Assembly (NCBI GenBank): GCA_910577835.1
Contig: CAJTOU010000023.1
Span: 1 to 55,325, forward strand
Direction: 5' to 3'
DNA: 55,325 nucleotides
Source of the DNA: an uncultured Lachnospiraceae bacterium
GTDB lineage: Bacteria; Bacillota_A; Clostridia; Lachnospirales; Lachnospiraceae
In this document: piece by piece, positions 1 to 8,184 of the stretch
Position numbering within the stretch: position 1 is the first letter of the stretch
How the letters are laid out: the number at the start of each line of letters is the position of its first letter
The notes under the pieces: generated by a model
The model's database searches: none
What the model saw: the letters and a program-made list of their open reading frames with translations, nothing else
Told to the model about the DNA's origin: nothing
Translations under genes and position numbers: made by a program

Positions 1-238
1 TTATACACATCTCTTTTTCTTCTATCAAAGGAGTGTAGACAAACATCCTGCTCTGTTTTTTATAAGAAAGAACTCCTTTGGTTACAAGACGTTTTATCAA
101 AGTCTGTATGGTTTTGGGACTCCATGTGGTAGTTTTGGTTAATTTTTCAGTAATTTCATTGGTGCTGATTGGTGCGTCTTTCCATATGACTTTCATCACT
201 TCAAATTCTGCTTCTGAAATTTGTGGTAATTTTTTCAC
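1..238 (-). CDS. BlaI/MecI/CopY-family transcriptional repressor (3' end outside window)
   Basis: A winged-helix repressor read from a GTG start at 238 (VKKLPQISEAEFEVMKVIW), with an AGGAGG-type ribosome binding site just upstream. The N-terminal helix-turn-helix stretch ISTNEITEKL...TTTWSPKTIQTLIKRLVTKG is typical of BlaI/MecI, which bind TACA/TGTA palindromes as dimers and are inactivated by cleavage from a BlaR1-type membrane protease. The C-terminal dimerisation and cleavage region lies beyond base 1, so a partner protease cannot be checked. A matching operator sits inside its own promoter (see 259-304), which supports autorepression. Family assignment is confident; the regulated target is unknown. 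Confidence 0.88.
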   Translation of the reverse strand, partial: MKKLPQISEAEFEVMKVIWKDAPISTNEITEKLTKTTTWSPKTIQTLIKRLVTKGVLSYKKQSRMFVYTPLIEEKEMCI

Positions 239-258
239 TTTTGAACCCTCCTTAAATC

Positions 259-304
259 TTACAGATGTAATGTGTATTATAGAATGAAAAACAGAAAATG
301 TCAA
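259..304 (-). promoter_or_regulatory. Sigma-A promoter with BlaI-type operator
   Basis: On the minus strand, TTGACA (299-304) and TATAAT (276-281) are separated by exactly 17 bp. Immediately downstream lies the palindrome TTACA-GA-TGTAA (259-270), which matches the TACA-N2-TGTA operators bound by BlaI/MecI proteins. It sits where the start of transcription should be, so binding would block the promoter of the repressor gene itself. Confidence 0.8.
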
Positions 305-559
305 TTTATTGATAAATATTTTCTGACATTAAATCTTATAAATATAATAATTAAGGTATTTCATAAGTAAGAATTGAAAAGGGAAATAAAAATAAATTAC
401 AGTGAAAGGCAAGGAAATTAAGGGAAATTTAATTGAATCATATGTATTTTTGTAATAAAATAATGCTGTTGAAAAATCCAATAATTTCCATTAATAATAG
501 CGCATTTCGTAGTTGTGATAATAGCTGTTTTGGTTACAGAAAATAATTTGAAAAAATTA

Positions 560-588
560 TTGACGTAAATTTTTTATTTTAGTAGTAT
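560..588 (+). promoter_or_regulatory. Candidate promoter of the transglutaminase-like gene
   Basis: TTGACG (560-565) and TAGTAT (583-588) are 17 bp apart, about 55 bp before the start codon at 643. Between promoter and gene a small hairpin, CCTACT (605-610) with AGTAGG (620-625), covers part of the AGGAGG ribosome binding site at 623-628. Confidence 0.5.
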
Positions 589-642
589 TTAATCAGAGCA
601 GGCGCCTACTCAAAAAAATAGTAGGAGGTTATAGAAAACCAC

Positions 643-1551
643 ATGAATGAAAAAATGTATCAACGTTATTTGGAAACCAGTATTTATACATATGTAGGGA
701 TATATAAAAAATTTATATTGTCTTTGCCAAATGACATACCTTCCATAGGAATGTTGGTCTGTGACCAAATTACTCATCCATCTATGTATTTTACAGAGCC
801 GTCTCCTTATTTGGAAGATACTTATTTTGGAAAATTTGCGTCCTATCCAAAGTACCGTTTTAAAAATGAAGATGAATTATATATAACTGCTGTTTCAATG
901 ATTGCCGGCATTTTACGTTTAGATGAAACGGGATTTACAAAGAACCGAGACGTGACAAAAAGAATTACGGTATCCTGCCGACAGGCTTCTGTATTATTCA
1001 GTGCAATTTTAAAGGCAAAAGGGATTCCCTGTCGTTCAAGAGCCGGATTTATGGATTTTGGTGATGCAGGTGAGAGCTATATGGAACACTGGGTGAATGA
1101 ATATTGGGATTTTAATGAAAACAGATGGGTATTGGCAGATGTTGACGGTTATTATGAATATGAACAGCGTTTTGGTTACAGCCAGTTTGATTTACCACGT
1201 CGAAAGTTTGTAACTGCTTCAGAAGCATGGCTTGGTTTGAGAAAAAATACATTAAATAAAAAATTAGACGTTTTTTCACCAAATCTTTTGGAAGGTGTCT
1301 GTGAATACTTGTTTATGGATTTTCATGCATTGATGAACAATGAAATCTTTTATTCTTATCAGCCATTATATCTCCGTAATGGAATACAGACATTAAATGA
1401 AAGTGAATTGTGTGAACTTGATTATTTGGCGGAATTGCTGGCAGAACCTGATAAAAATATGGAGCAAATAGAACATTTGCAGGCTGCAAATGAAAAGCTG
1501 TCTGTTTTGACAAATAATACACAAAATATATACTATGATACTTTTAGATAA
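643..1551 (+). CDS. Transglutaminase-like (papain-fold) domain protein
   Basis: A 302-residue soluble protein with no signal peptide. The middle carries a transglutaminase/peptidase fold signature: Cys112 in SCRQASVLFSAILKAKGIPC, His149 in MEHWVNEYW and Asp166 in WVLADVDGYY. The order and spacing fit the Cys-His-Asp triad of the cytoplasmic transglutaminase-like family, whose members act as proteases, amidases or crosslinkers; the substrate cannot be predicted. The ATG at 643 follows AGGAGG at 623-628, a rather long gap, and part of that site is in a hairpin. It is monocistronic by position: about 400 bp of AT-rich sequence precede it and a palindromic element follows. Confidence 0.75.
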   Translation: MNEKMYQRYLETSIYTYVGIYKKFILSLPNDIPSIGMLVCDQITHPSMYFTEPSPYLEDTYFGKFASYPKYRFKNEDELYITAVSMIAGILRLDETGFTKNRDVTKRITVSCRQASVLFSAILKAKGIPCRSRAGFMDFGDAGESYMEHWVNEYWDFNENRWVLADVDGYYEYEQRFGYSQFDLPRRKFVTASEAWLGLRKNTLNKKLDVFSPNLLEGVCEYLFMDFHALMNNEIFYSYQPLYLRNGIQTLNESELCELDYLAELLAEPDKNMEQIEHLQAANEKLSVLTNNTQNIYYDTFR

Positions 1552-1606
1552 CATAACAGATTTACAGTTTCCGCGTATCACTTAAAAAAATCTTAGGATA
1601 AAAAAG

Positions 1607-1699
1607 GGCTGTCGCACTAAGAAAACACAGTACGGAATATAGTGATTTTTAATTTTTTAGATACTATATTTTGTATGTGTTCTGCCTAATGCGACAGCC
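1607..1699. mobile_element. MITE-like palindromic element
   Basis: A 93-bp imperfect palindrome. The termini are perfect 10-bp inverted repeats, GGCTGTCGCA (1607-1616) and TGCGACAGCC (1690-1699). The resemblance continues inward to about 27 bp per arm, and an inner stem AATATAGT/ACTATATT follows. GGGCTGTCGCA-type ends resemble those of IS1182-like insertion sequences, so this may be a non-autonomous derivative; a long terminator-like hairpin is the alternative. It abuts the C-terminal codons of the PheT remnant on the minus strand, so the last residues of that frame are encoded by the element. No clear target-site duplication is visible. Confidence 0.5.
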
Positions 1700-2245
1700 T
1701 CCTTTACCTGTTCTAAGTTCTGCGCCTATCAGTTTACCAAGCTTTTTCATAACATGGTTCGCGGCATTTTCAATTTTCAGAGAGGTCAATGTCTTTTCAT
1801 CAGAGCTAATCGTCAAACGAATCGTTACAGACTTCTTTCCTTCCGGAATCTGTTTTTCTCTGTATTCGTCCACAAAGGAAGCATCTTTCAAAAGCGCGCT
1901 TGCTTTCTTTTTGCGCATAACTGCATTGTAGATATCTGTCCACATGGCATCCGACTTGAAAAGCATAGAGATATCATAGTCCGTTTCCGGATATTCTGCA
2001 AGATGAGTAAATTTATTTGTTCTGTATTTCAGCGGTTTCAGTTTTGCGGTGTCCAGCTCAAAGAGCAGAACAGAGAGATGTTTGATTCCGCATTCCATGG
2101 ATACTTTTTTGCCAAAAGGCCCATATCACCGATTTTTTTTATTATCCAGACAGATATTGAACCACATCACATTGTCTGCCCAGACCGGTCTTTCCTCCTG
2201 CTTGAACGAAAAGGATTCCATATTGGCACAAAATACAGGTTGTCA
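1664..2245 (-). pseudogene. Remnant of a PheT-type protein (FDX-ACB anticodon-binding domain)
   Basis: The longest open stretch (2098 to 1664) encodes an FDX-ACB domain as at the end of the phenylalanyl-tRNA synthetase beta chain: LSVLLFELDTAKLKPLKY, LAEYPETDYDISMLF, then the IPEGKKSVTIRLTISSDEKT strand and LGAELR-type end. Reading further upstream in shifted frames gives more homologous-looking text (MESFSFKQEERPVWADNVMW, then IGDMGLFGKKVSMECGIK), but only if one A is removed from the T8 run at 2133-2140 and one base added near 2114-2117. No catalytic core is present. It is therefore a 5'-truncated, frameshifted remnant, and its last residues run into the palindromic element. A functional stand-alone FDX-ACB protein from the internal ATG is the less likely alternative. 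Confidence 0.65.
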
Positions 2246-2268
2246 TAATCTAAATTTTATGGTATGCT
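2240..2268 (+). promoter_or_regulatory. Candidate promoter of the GyrI-like gene
   Basis: TTGTCA (2240-2245) and TATGCT (2263-2268) with a 17-bp spacer, about 75 bp before the start codon at 2345. It lies at the upstream edge of the PheT remnant. Confidence 0.45.
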
Positions 2269-2344
2269 ATGAAAGCAAACGTACATTCACCTATTTGAAA
2301 AAATGAAAAGGAAAGACATATAAAATGAAAGGAATGGTGAAAAG

Positions 2345-2806
2345 ATGAAAATCGAAAGATGTGAAAAAGAGTCCTTTGTAGTAATAGGAAAAGAGGGTTC
2401 AACTTTAGACGGAGCAGACTTCATTCAAAAGTTATGGGACGATGCAAATTCTCATTTTGGAGAAGTTCAACATTTGGCAAAGAAAGATGAAAATGGAAAT
2501 ATTAGTGGAATATGGGGGACCATGTCTGATTTTTCGCGTTCTTTTCAGCCGTGGGAGGATTTCAATAAAGGACTTTATCTTGCGGGGATAGAATGCAACA
2601 ATGAAGCAGAAGCCCCTGACGGCTGGACAAAGTGGATGATTCCAGGCTATGAATATATTTATGCGGAACGTGAGAATGACAATACTTTTTCAGAGGTAAT
2701 AAAATATCTGAAAGATAATAATATTTCATTGGCAGGGGCAGTTCACGATTTTACCTGTCCACAGACTGGGAAGGGCTATATGTTTTTCCCAATTAGAAAG
2801 TTGTAA
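2345..2806 (+). CDS. GyrI-like / AraC effector-binding domain protein
   Basis: A 153-residue stand-alone GyrI-like small-molecule-binding protein. MKIERCEKESFVVIGKEGST is the usual first strand of the fold, the middle has LAGIECNNEAEAPDGWTKWMIPGYEYI, where family members read GVE..........W..ipag.Ya, and the end is GYMFFPIRKL. Such proteins bind amphipathic or cationic ligands, sometimes as drug-sequestering or regulatory partners; no DNA-binding domain is fused here. A purine-rich GAAAGGAATGG precedes the ATG. It is followed after 28 bp by the DUF3795 gene, so the two probably share a transcript. Confidence 0.8.
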   Translation: MKIERCEKESFVVIGKEGSTLDGADFIQKLWDDANSHFGEVQHLAKKDENGNISGIWGTMSDFSRSFQPWEDFNKGLYLAGIECNNEAEAPDGWTKWMIPGYEYIYAERENDNTFSEVIKYLKDNNISLAGAVHDFTCPQTGKGYMFFPIRKL

Positions 2807-2834
2807 AAAAATAAGAATTTACAGAGGGAAAATA

Positions 2835-3269
2835 ATGAAATCTATTTGTGGAATTGATTGTACGAAATGTGAATTAAGCAATACCTGTAATGGCTGTCTG
2901 GAAACAAATGGTCAACCTTTTGGAGCGGAATGCATCGTTGCAGTATGTTGTAAAAAAGGAAAGGCGGTATTAAATGAAATAAAAGAAAAATTAATTGCAG
3001 CATTTCATGCCCTTAACATTCAGGATATGGAAGAAGTGACAGAACTTAATGCACTCAGAGGCTCCTTTGCCAATATTGAATATGTCCTTCCAAACGGCCA
3101 GCTTGTAAAGTTCTGGGATGATAACAGGATTTATTTAGGCAATCAGCTACATAAAAAAGGAAGCGACAAATATTATGGAATTATTGCTGATGAAAAATAT
3201 CTGATGGTGTGTGAATATAATGACTATGGGTCTGATGCAGAAATTATCGTGTTCAAACAATGGAATTAA
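2835..3269 (+). CDS. DUF3795 cysteine-rich protein
   Basis: 144 residues. The N-terminus has the DUF3795 cysteine pattern: Cys5, 9, 12, 18, 21, 33, 38 and 39 (CGIDCTKCELSNTCNGC, then AECIVAVCC), which suggests metal or cluster binding. The C-terminal half (residues 60-140) is an unrelated-looking alpha/beta region with ANIEYVLPNGQLVKFWDDN, so this is longer than a bare DUF3795 domain. The function of the family is unknown. The ribosome binding site is GAGGG 8 bp before the ATG. It lies in a co-directional run of small genes with short gaps. Confidence 0.75.
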   Translation: MKSICGIDCTKCELSNTCNGCLETNGQPFGAECIVAVCCKKGKAVLNEIKEKLIAAFHALNIQDMEEVTELNALRGSFANIEYVLPNGQLVKFWDDNRIYLGNQLHKKGSDKYYGIIADEKYLMVCEYNDYGSDAEIIVFKQWN

Positions 3270-3302
3270 ATATTTAATAACTATGAAAGGTAAAGGGATA
3301 TA

Positions 3303-3707
3303 ATGAAGCAATCAACAGTTACAGCATGGTTTCCCTGCGACAGCAAGACAGTCTGGGATATTGTTACGGATAATAAAAACTATGGATGGCGAAGTGATTT
3401 ATCCAAAATTGAGATAATTGATGAAAATCAGTTTGACGAGTATACAAAAGATGGGTTCATAACGCATTTTCGGATTACTGTAAAAGAGCCATACCAAGAA
3501 TATCGTTTTACAATGAAAAATCAAAACATGAATGGGCACTGGAGAGGTATATTTGAAAACCAGAACAATGGTACACAGATTACTTTTACAGAAGAGGTTC
3601 AGGTGAAAAATCCGATTAGGAATTTGTTTGTAAAGAGGTATCTGAAAATGCAGCAGATAAAGTATATTGCTGACCTCAAAGCAGCAATAGCAAAAACATA
3701 CAGATAA
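3303..3707 (+). CDS. SRPBCC (START/polyketide cyclase-like) family protein
   Basis: 134 residues of a single hydrophobic-ligand-binding helix-grip domain. The protein starts with VTAWFPCDSKTVWDIVTDNKNYGWRSDL, the standard first strand and helices, continues with TKDGFITHFRITVKEP and GTQITFTEEVQVKNP, and ends in a long C-terminal helix. The ligand is not predictable. GGTAAAGGG precedes the ATG at 3303, and 33 bp separate it from the DUF3795 gene, consistent with one operon (2345-3707). Confidence 0.78.
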   Translation: MKQSTVTAWFPCDSKTVWDIVTDNKNYGWRSDLSKIEIIDENQFDEYTKDGFITHFRITVKEPYQEYRFTMKNQNMNGHWRGIFENQNNGTQITFTEEVQVKNPIRNLFVKRYLKMQQIKYIADLKAAIAKTYR

Positions 3708-3962
3708 AAAACTAAATCATTGATTACCGTGTTGTAAATAATATTGGAACAAAAGCAGTGTTGTGGACTTAACAGTTCTATACAGCAGAGGCAGAGTGGA
3801 CACGCCTGTAAGAATAAAGGTTACATGATTTCCGACATTCAATCTTCTGAATTGGCTGTGTGGAATACCAATCTTCTTAAACAGAAGGTTTTTATCTTCT
3901 CAAAAGTTTCGACTTCTTTCAGTCGGAATAGTTCACAGATTAAATCTTTAGGAGGAAGACTT

Positions 3963-4718
3963 ATGGGAGATACAAAAATAGTTTATGACGAAAAATTTGG
4001 AATTACTACTTTTAAAAGAGAAATTTGTGCAGAGTTGGGTGAATCTTTTTGGAATGAACTTGTTAAAAATATCGAATTACCTGACATAGATTCCGAATGT
4101 AAGCACCATTGCCATAATATGTATCTGTTTATGAATCGGCTTGAAGAAATGACAGATAAAGAAACTTTGAAGAAAATATTATATAAAGTAAGACATGGAT
4201 TACATCCGTCACAATGTGAGTGGGCTCATAAGGAATTTATAGAAATAGATAATTTAGATGATTTTCTGAATAAGCATTTGAATGATGAATTAAATTATTT
4301 TATTGAGCTGAATAATGAAAAAAAAGAGTTTTATGGACAGGAGATTTCAAATGAGATATTAGCATTTATAAAAGAAAATCCAGAAATGTTAGCTCCTGTA
4401 AGAAAGGGAAATAAATTGTATTGTATGGCATTTCCATGCGACATGAAAGCGTATTTAAATGCCACCGATGAAAAAATGAAGAGATACCATGCCTGTCACT
4501 GCCCTTTTGCAAAGGAATCCATCTTATCAGAAAATGTTGTGTCATGTGCTTTATGTAATTGCAGTTTAGGTCATATAATGAATTTTACAGAAGCATTTAT
4601 GGGCAGAGAACTGGAAGGGAAAGTGGTTCGTTCAGTGTTGAAAGGAGATTTGACCTGCGAATATGAGATTGAAATACCAGATGATATTATGCAAAGGTAT
4701 ATAACATCAAAAGAGTAA
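3963..4718 (+). CDS. Cys-rich DUF6144-like protein
   Basis: I take the ATG at 3963 because TTAGGAGGAAGACTT precedes it directly. The frame stays open for 73 codons upstream, but that stretch has no ribosome binding site and no recognisable domain. The 251-residue product is soluble. It has conserved-looking cysteine clusters, CKHHCHN near the N-terminus and CHCPFAKES followed by CALCNCSLGH near the C-terminus, and ends with a strand-rich segment (VVRSVLKGDLTCEYEIEIP). This matches my memory of the DUF6144 / L-2-amino-thiazoline-hydrolase-like group; the function is unknown and the name should be treated as provisional. Confidence 0.6.
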   Translation: MGDTKIVYDEKFGITTFKREICAELGESFWNELVKNIELPDIDSECKHHCHNMYLFMNRLEEMTDKETLKKILYKVRHGLHPSQCEWAHKEFIEIDNLDDFLNKHLNDELNYFIELNNEKKEFYGQEISNEILAFIKENPEMLAPVRKGNKLYCMAFPCDMKAYLNATDEKMKRYHACHCPFAKESILSENVVSCALCNCSLGHIMNFTEAFMGRELEGKVVRSVLKGDLTCEYEIEIPDDIMQRYITSKE

Positions 4719-4810
4719 TATAACAATATTTTAATTATCATAAAATATTTGCACAAAGAGATATTGTTAATCTTTATAGGCTTTTATTATTATGAAAAGG
4801 AGAAAGAAAA

Positions 4811-5233
4811 ATGAAGGTTGTACCTACATTGAATTTTGGAGGGAATTGTCGGGAAGCTATTTATATGTACGAAAAAGCATTTAGTGGGAAAATTAGCTGT
4901 TTGATTACATATAGAGATGCCGACGACCCTGAGTATAATCCACTCCTGAAAGAAAATCAGAAAGACTATATATACCATTCAGAACTTATACTGGGCAATG
5001 AAAGAATAATTATGAGTGACCATGTGGATATTGAATTTCAAACATGCTATTCAAACTTCTGTACCATTATATATGATACGAAAGAAGAAGTACAACATGC
5101 ATATGAGATTTTGAAAGAGGGAAGCAAAACAATATACCAAATGGAAGCTACTCCATATAGTTCTTGTCGAGTGGTTTTTGTTGATAAGTTTGGAATTCGT
5201 TGGGGAATTATGACAGAGCAGACAGAACAGTAA
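4811..5233 (+). CDS. PhnB-like VOC (glyoxalase-fold) protein
   Basis: 140 residues. MKVVPTLNFGGNCREAIYMYEKAF is the standard opening of PhnB/3-demethylubiquinone-methyltransferase-like VOC proteins. It is followed by HSELILGNERIIMSDH and the C-terminal CRVVFVDKFGIRWGIM strand, where the family usually ends with D.FG..W. These proteins bind small ligands or metals; the precise reaction is unknown. The start ATG follows AAAAGGAGAAAG. It is the last gene before the defence-type island, and a hairpin follows at 5313. Confidence 0.85.
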   Translation: MKVVPTLNFGGNCREAIYMYEKAFSGKISCLITYRDADDPEYNPLLKENQKDYIYHSELILGNERIIMSDHVDIEFQTCYSNFCTIIYDTKEEVQHAYEILKEGSKTIYQMEATPYSSCRVVFVDKFGIRWGIMTEQTEQ

Positions 5234-5302
5234 TTTCCTAATAAGAAAATCGAAAGTACTATCAATGGAAGCATTAAAATTTAAACGTTTTACAGAATGT
5301 GA

Positions 5303-5346
5303 TTGAGAGATTAGCCTTGTCTTGATATAATTGAGACAGGGCTGAT
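5303..5346 (+). promoter_or_regulatory. mcrBC promoter overlapped by an inverted repeat
   Basis: TTGAGA (5303-5308) and TATAAT (5326-5331) are spaced by 17 bp, 57 bp before the mcrB start. The -10 box lies inside the loop of an inverted repeat, AGCCTTGTCT (about 5313-5322) with AGACAGGGCT (5334-5343). This could be an operator over the promoter or a weak terminator for the preceding gene, since GATTTTATT follows. Confidence 0.5.
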
Positions 5347-5387
5347 TTTATTAAGAAGATGACTATTGAGAAAGCAGGTGATTTTAA

Positions 5388-7997
5388 GTGAAAACGATAG
5401 AGGATAAGATAAAGGAAATTGTTTCTGCTTATAAAGCGGATTTTACAAGAATAAATGACGAAGAACGCTATAAGGGGCAAGCAATTGGACATTATAAAGC
5501 TCATTGGAATATTGACGCCAAGGATTTTGGTGCAATGTTTTCAGAAGCGTTTAAGCTGGCCGATAAATTATTGGCAGCAAATAGGTATTATCCATATAAA
5601 ATAGTTATGGATTATATCAAGATTGAGCCTGAAACAGTAAGGAAATTATTTAGAATATTATATAATGAAAGCATTCCACTTTCTCAAAGATACGTTGATT
5701 TCCGTGCAGGTTTTGATAAATTTGTTAATCCAATAGAACTGAACCATTATCAGGACTTACATGCAATATCTGTATATCTGTCCTTTGAATATCCTGAGAC
5801 TTATTACATATACCAATATAAGATTTATAAAGCTTTTCGTGAGAAAACAGGTTTTGTAGAGGAAAAGACAAAATCAAAATCTGAAGTATGGAAACTTGAA
5901 AACTATCATTGTATGTGTGATTTAGTTCTTTCTATTGTTTCGCAGGATGAAGAGCTTATTACAATGAGCAAAAACCGTCTTGATAATAGCTGCTATAAAG
6001 ATGAAGCATATCATTTACTGTCGATGGATATCGTCTATTTTGCCAGCAGGCTTTCTAAAAATCAGACAGAAGCGGAAGATGAAATATCTTACTGGCCTTC
6101 ACTTGCTGAATATAATCCCAATATTACTGTAAATAACTGGACTGATATTCTTAAAAACAGAACAATTACATCTGACGAAAATCTTTCTATGTTAAAAATG
6201 ATTTTGGAACAGGGCGGAGAGAGCACCTGTGCGAATCTTGCGCAAATATACGGTAATACATACAATTATTATAATAAACTTGGCAGCAGTTTTGCTGAAA
6301 AGGTAAAAAAGAAATATAATTGTCCTGATTGTATGCACAATGGAGTTATCAGGTATTACCCTGTTCCTTTTGTTGGGCGCAGCGTAATAGAAGGCGGGAA
6401 AAACAGGTATTCATGGAAATTAAGAGATGAATTAAAAGAGGCATTGGAAAATATGGACTTGCCGGATATACCTGTCTGTGATAAAGATGATATAAAAACA
6501 GATGTAAGTAAAAATACAATTCTGTATGGACCTCCAGGTACAGGTAAAACATATCATACTGTGATTTACGCAGTTGCGATTATTGAAAATAAAGAGCTGG
6601 CAGCAGTAGGCGAAGAAGATTATGATGATGTTCTTAACCGTTACAATGAATACAAAGCCGAAGGTTTTATTGAGTTTACTACTTTTCATCAATCTTATGG
6701 ATATGAAGAATTTATAGAAGGTATTAAACCCGTAATGGACAATGACGATGAGAAAAATGATATTCAATATGAAATATCTTCCGGTTTATTTAAAAATTTT
6801 TGTGACAGAGCCAGTCGCCTGACTTTGAAGCAACAAAAGAGAGAGATTGGCATTCATAGTTCTCCTGCTATATGGAAAGTTTCCCTTGAAGGAACCGGTG
6901 ATAATCCTACCAGAAGAGAATGTATGGAAAATGGCCATATTCGTATTGGATGGGACAGTTACGGAGAAAATATATCAAGTGACACGAATTTCAAAATAAG
7001 CGGTGGAAAAAATGTTTTAAACGCTTTTATTTATAAAATGAAAGCTGGAGATATTGTTTTGTCCTGTTATACTGCGACTACAATAGATGCGATTGGGGTG
7101 GTAACCGGAGAGTATGAGTGGCATAATGAGTATGCAAACTACAAAAGACTGCGAAAGGTAAACTGGCTTGTAAAAAATATAAACGAAAATATTACAGAAA
7201 TTAATAACGGTGCGAATCTTACCTTGTCCTCTGTTTATAAACTGAATATAGCGCTGTCAGACGTAATGGATATTGTAGAAAAAAATATTTCAGATACAAC
7301 GCCAGAAATAACTCCAGCAACAAATATGGAAAAGAAAAAGAATTATGTATTTGTCATAGATGAAATTAACAGAGGCAATATTTCAAAGATTTTTGGAGAA
7401 TTAATTACCCTGATTGAACCGTCCAAGCGAATTGGACAGCCGGAAGGAATGAAAGTAAAACTTCCATATTCACAGCAGTTCTTTGGCGTGCCGGATAATG
7501 TTTATTTTATTGGGACAATGAATACGGCAGACCGTTCGATTGCAACTATGGATACCGCATTGAGAAGGCGTTTCTGTTTTAAGGAAATGATGCCGGATGC
7601 AGAGGTTCTTGATGGAATCAGTGTTGAGGATATTTCTATTAAAGAAATGTTTATCAGAATAAATAAGCGTATTACTGTTTTGTATGACAGAGAACATACA
7701 ATTGGACATGCATATTTTATTCCGTTAAGAGACAATCCTGCTATTGAAGTATTGGCAGCGATTTTTTCTGAACATATTATTCCGCTGTTACAGGAATATT
7801 TTTATGAAGATTATGAGAAAATTCGTCTGATACTTGGAGATAACAACAAAGTGAATCCGGAAGAGCAGTTTATAATCCTGGTGGAAAATAATTATGAAAA
7901 ACTGTTTGGAAGTACAGAATATGATTTTGAGGAAGTATATTCTTATGAAATAAATTATGCGGCTTTTGATAATATCGAAGCCTATCGTTCTATTTAA
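5388..7997 (+). CDS. mcrB: McrB-type AAA+ GTPase with EVE-like domain inserted in the AAA+ core
   Basis: An 869-residue NTP-driven component of a Type IV (McrBC) modification-dependent restriction system. Residues 1-370 are a helical N-terminal region that presumably reads the target. The Walker A is GPPGTGKT (381-388), followed by FTTFHQSYGYEEFIEGIKP. Residues about 490-630 look like an EVE/PUA-like domain (AIWKVSLEGTGDNPTRREC, HIRIGWDSYG, KMKAGDIVLSCY, IDAIGVVTGEYEW). The AAA+ core then resumes with Walker B VFVIDEINRGN (654-664), the McrB signature MNTADRS (711-717) and the arginine-finger segment ALRRRF. EVE domains bind modified bases, so the insert probably adds target reading. The start is GTG with a weak ribosome binding site. 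It pairs with mcrC at 8185. Confidence 0.87.
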   Translation: MKTIEDKIKEIVSAYKADFTRINDEERYKGQAIGHYKAHWNIDAKDFGAMFSEAFKLADKLLAANRYYPYKIVMDYIKIEPETVRKLFRILYNESIPLSQRYVDFRAGFDKFVNPIELNHYQDLHAISVYLSFEYPETYYIYQYKIYKAFREKTGFVEEKTKSKSEVWKLENYHCMCDLVLSIVSQDEELITMSKNRLDNSCYKDEAYHLLSMDIVYFASRLSKNQTEAEDEISYWPSLAEYNPNITVNNWTDILKNRTITSDENLSMLKMILEQGGESTCANLAQIYGNTYNYYNKLGSSFAEKVKKKYNCPDCMHNGVIRYYPVPFVGRSVIEGGKNRYSWKLRDELKEALENMDLPDIPVCDKDDIKTDVSKNTILYGPPGTGKTYHTVIYAVAIIENKELAAVGEEDYDDVLNRYNEYKAEGFIEFTTFHQSYGYEEFIEGIKPVMDNDDEKNDIQYEISSGLFKNFCDRASRLTLKQQKREIGIHSSPAIWKVSLEGTGDNPTRRECMENGHIRIGWDSYGENISSDTNFKISGGKNVLNAFIYKMKAGDIVLSCYTATTIDAIGVVTGEYEWHNEYANYKRLRKVNWLVKNINENITEINNGANLTLSSVYKLNIALSDVMDIVEKNISDTTPEITPATNMEKKKNYVFVIDEINRGNISKIFGELITLIEPSKRIGQPEGMKVKLPYSQQFFGVPDNVYFIGTMNTADRSIATMDTALRRRFCFKEMMPDAEVLDGISVEDISIKEMFIRINKRITVLYDREHTIGHAYFIPLRDNPAIEVLAAIFSEHIIPLLQEYFYEDYEKIRLILGDNNKVNPEEQFIILVENNYEKLFGSTEYDFEEVYSYEINYAAFDNIEAYRSI

Positions 7998-7998
7998 A

Positions 7999-8163
7999 CA
8001 GTAAAAGTGGATATTGGTTCCATTATTTGGGCAGTTAAAGTAAATATTTGTTATATTACTTGAGTGATGAAATCAGGTATTGATTGCATGATTTAAACAA
8101 TGAAATCAGATGTTGTTATATTATTTGGATAGTTAAATTAGGTGTTAGCTGTGTTATTTATTA
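7999..8163. repeat. Five degenerate 33-bp tandem repeats between mcrB and mcrC
   Basis: The intergenic segment divides into five consecutive 33-bp units starting at 7999, 8032, 8065, 8098 and 8131. Units share a core of the form (c/a)aaTgAAatca-GgTaTTg, then a T-rich stretch ending ATTTgga. Units 3 and 4 share ATGAAATCAG. The period is a multiple of three, and read in the mcrB frame after its stop codon the units give related 11-residue strings (VKVDIGSIIWA, VKVNICYIT-stop, MKSGIDCMI-stop, MKSDVVILFG-stop). Confidence 0.7.
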
Positions 8164-8184
8164 GCAAATAAATGAGGTGTAATT

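Noticed and set aside
1754..2306. Plus-strand open frames opposite the PheT remnant
   Set aside because: The FDX-ACB homology is clearly on the minus strand; the plus frames are shadows without ribosome binding sites.
3744..3962. In-frame upstream extension of the DUF6144-like gene (73 codons)
   Set aside because: It starts at TTG without a ribosome binding site and shows no domain; the ATG at 3963 has a strong AGGAGG site.
7999..8163. CRISPR array or iterons
   Set aside because: The 33-bp units are contiguous and degenerate with no distinct spacers, and no replication gene is nearby.
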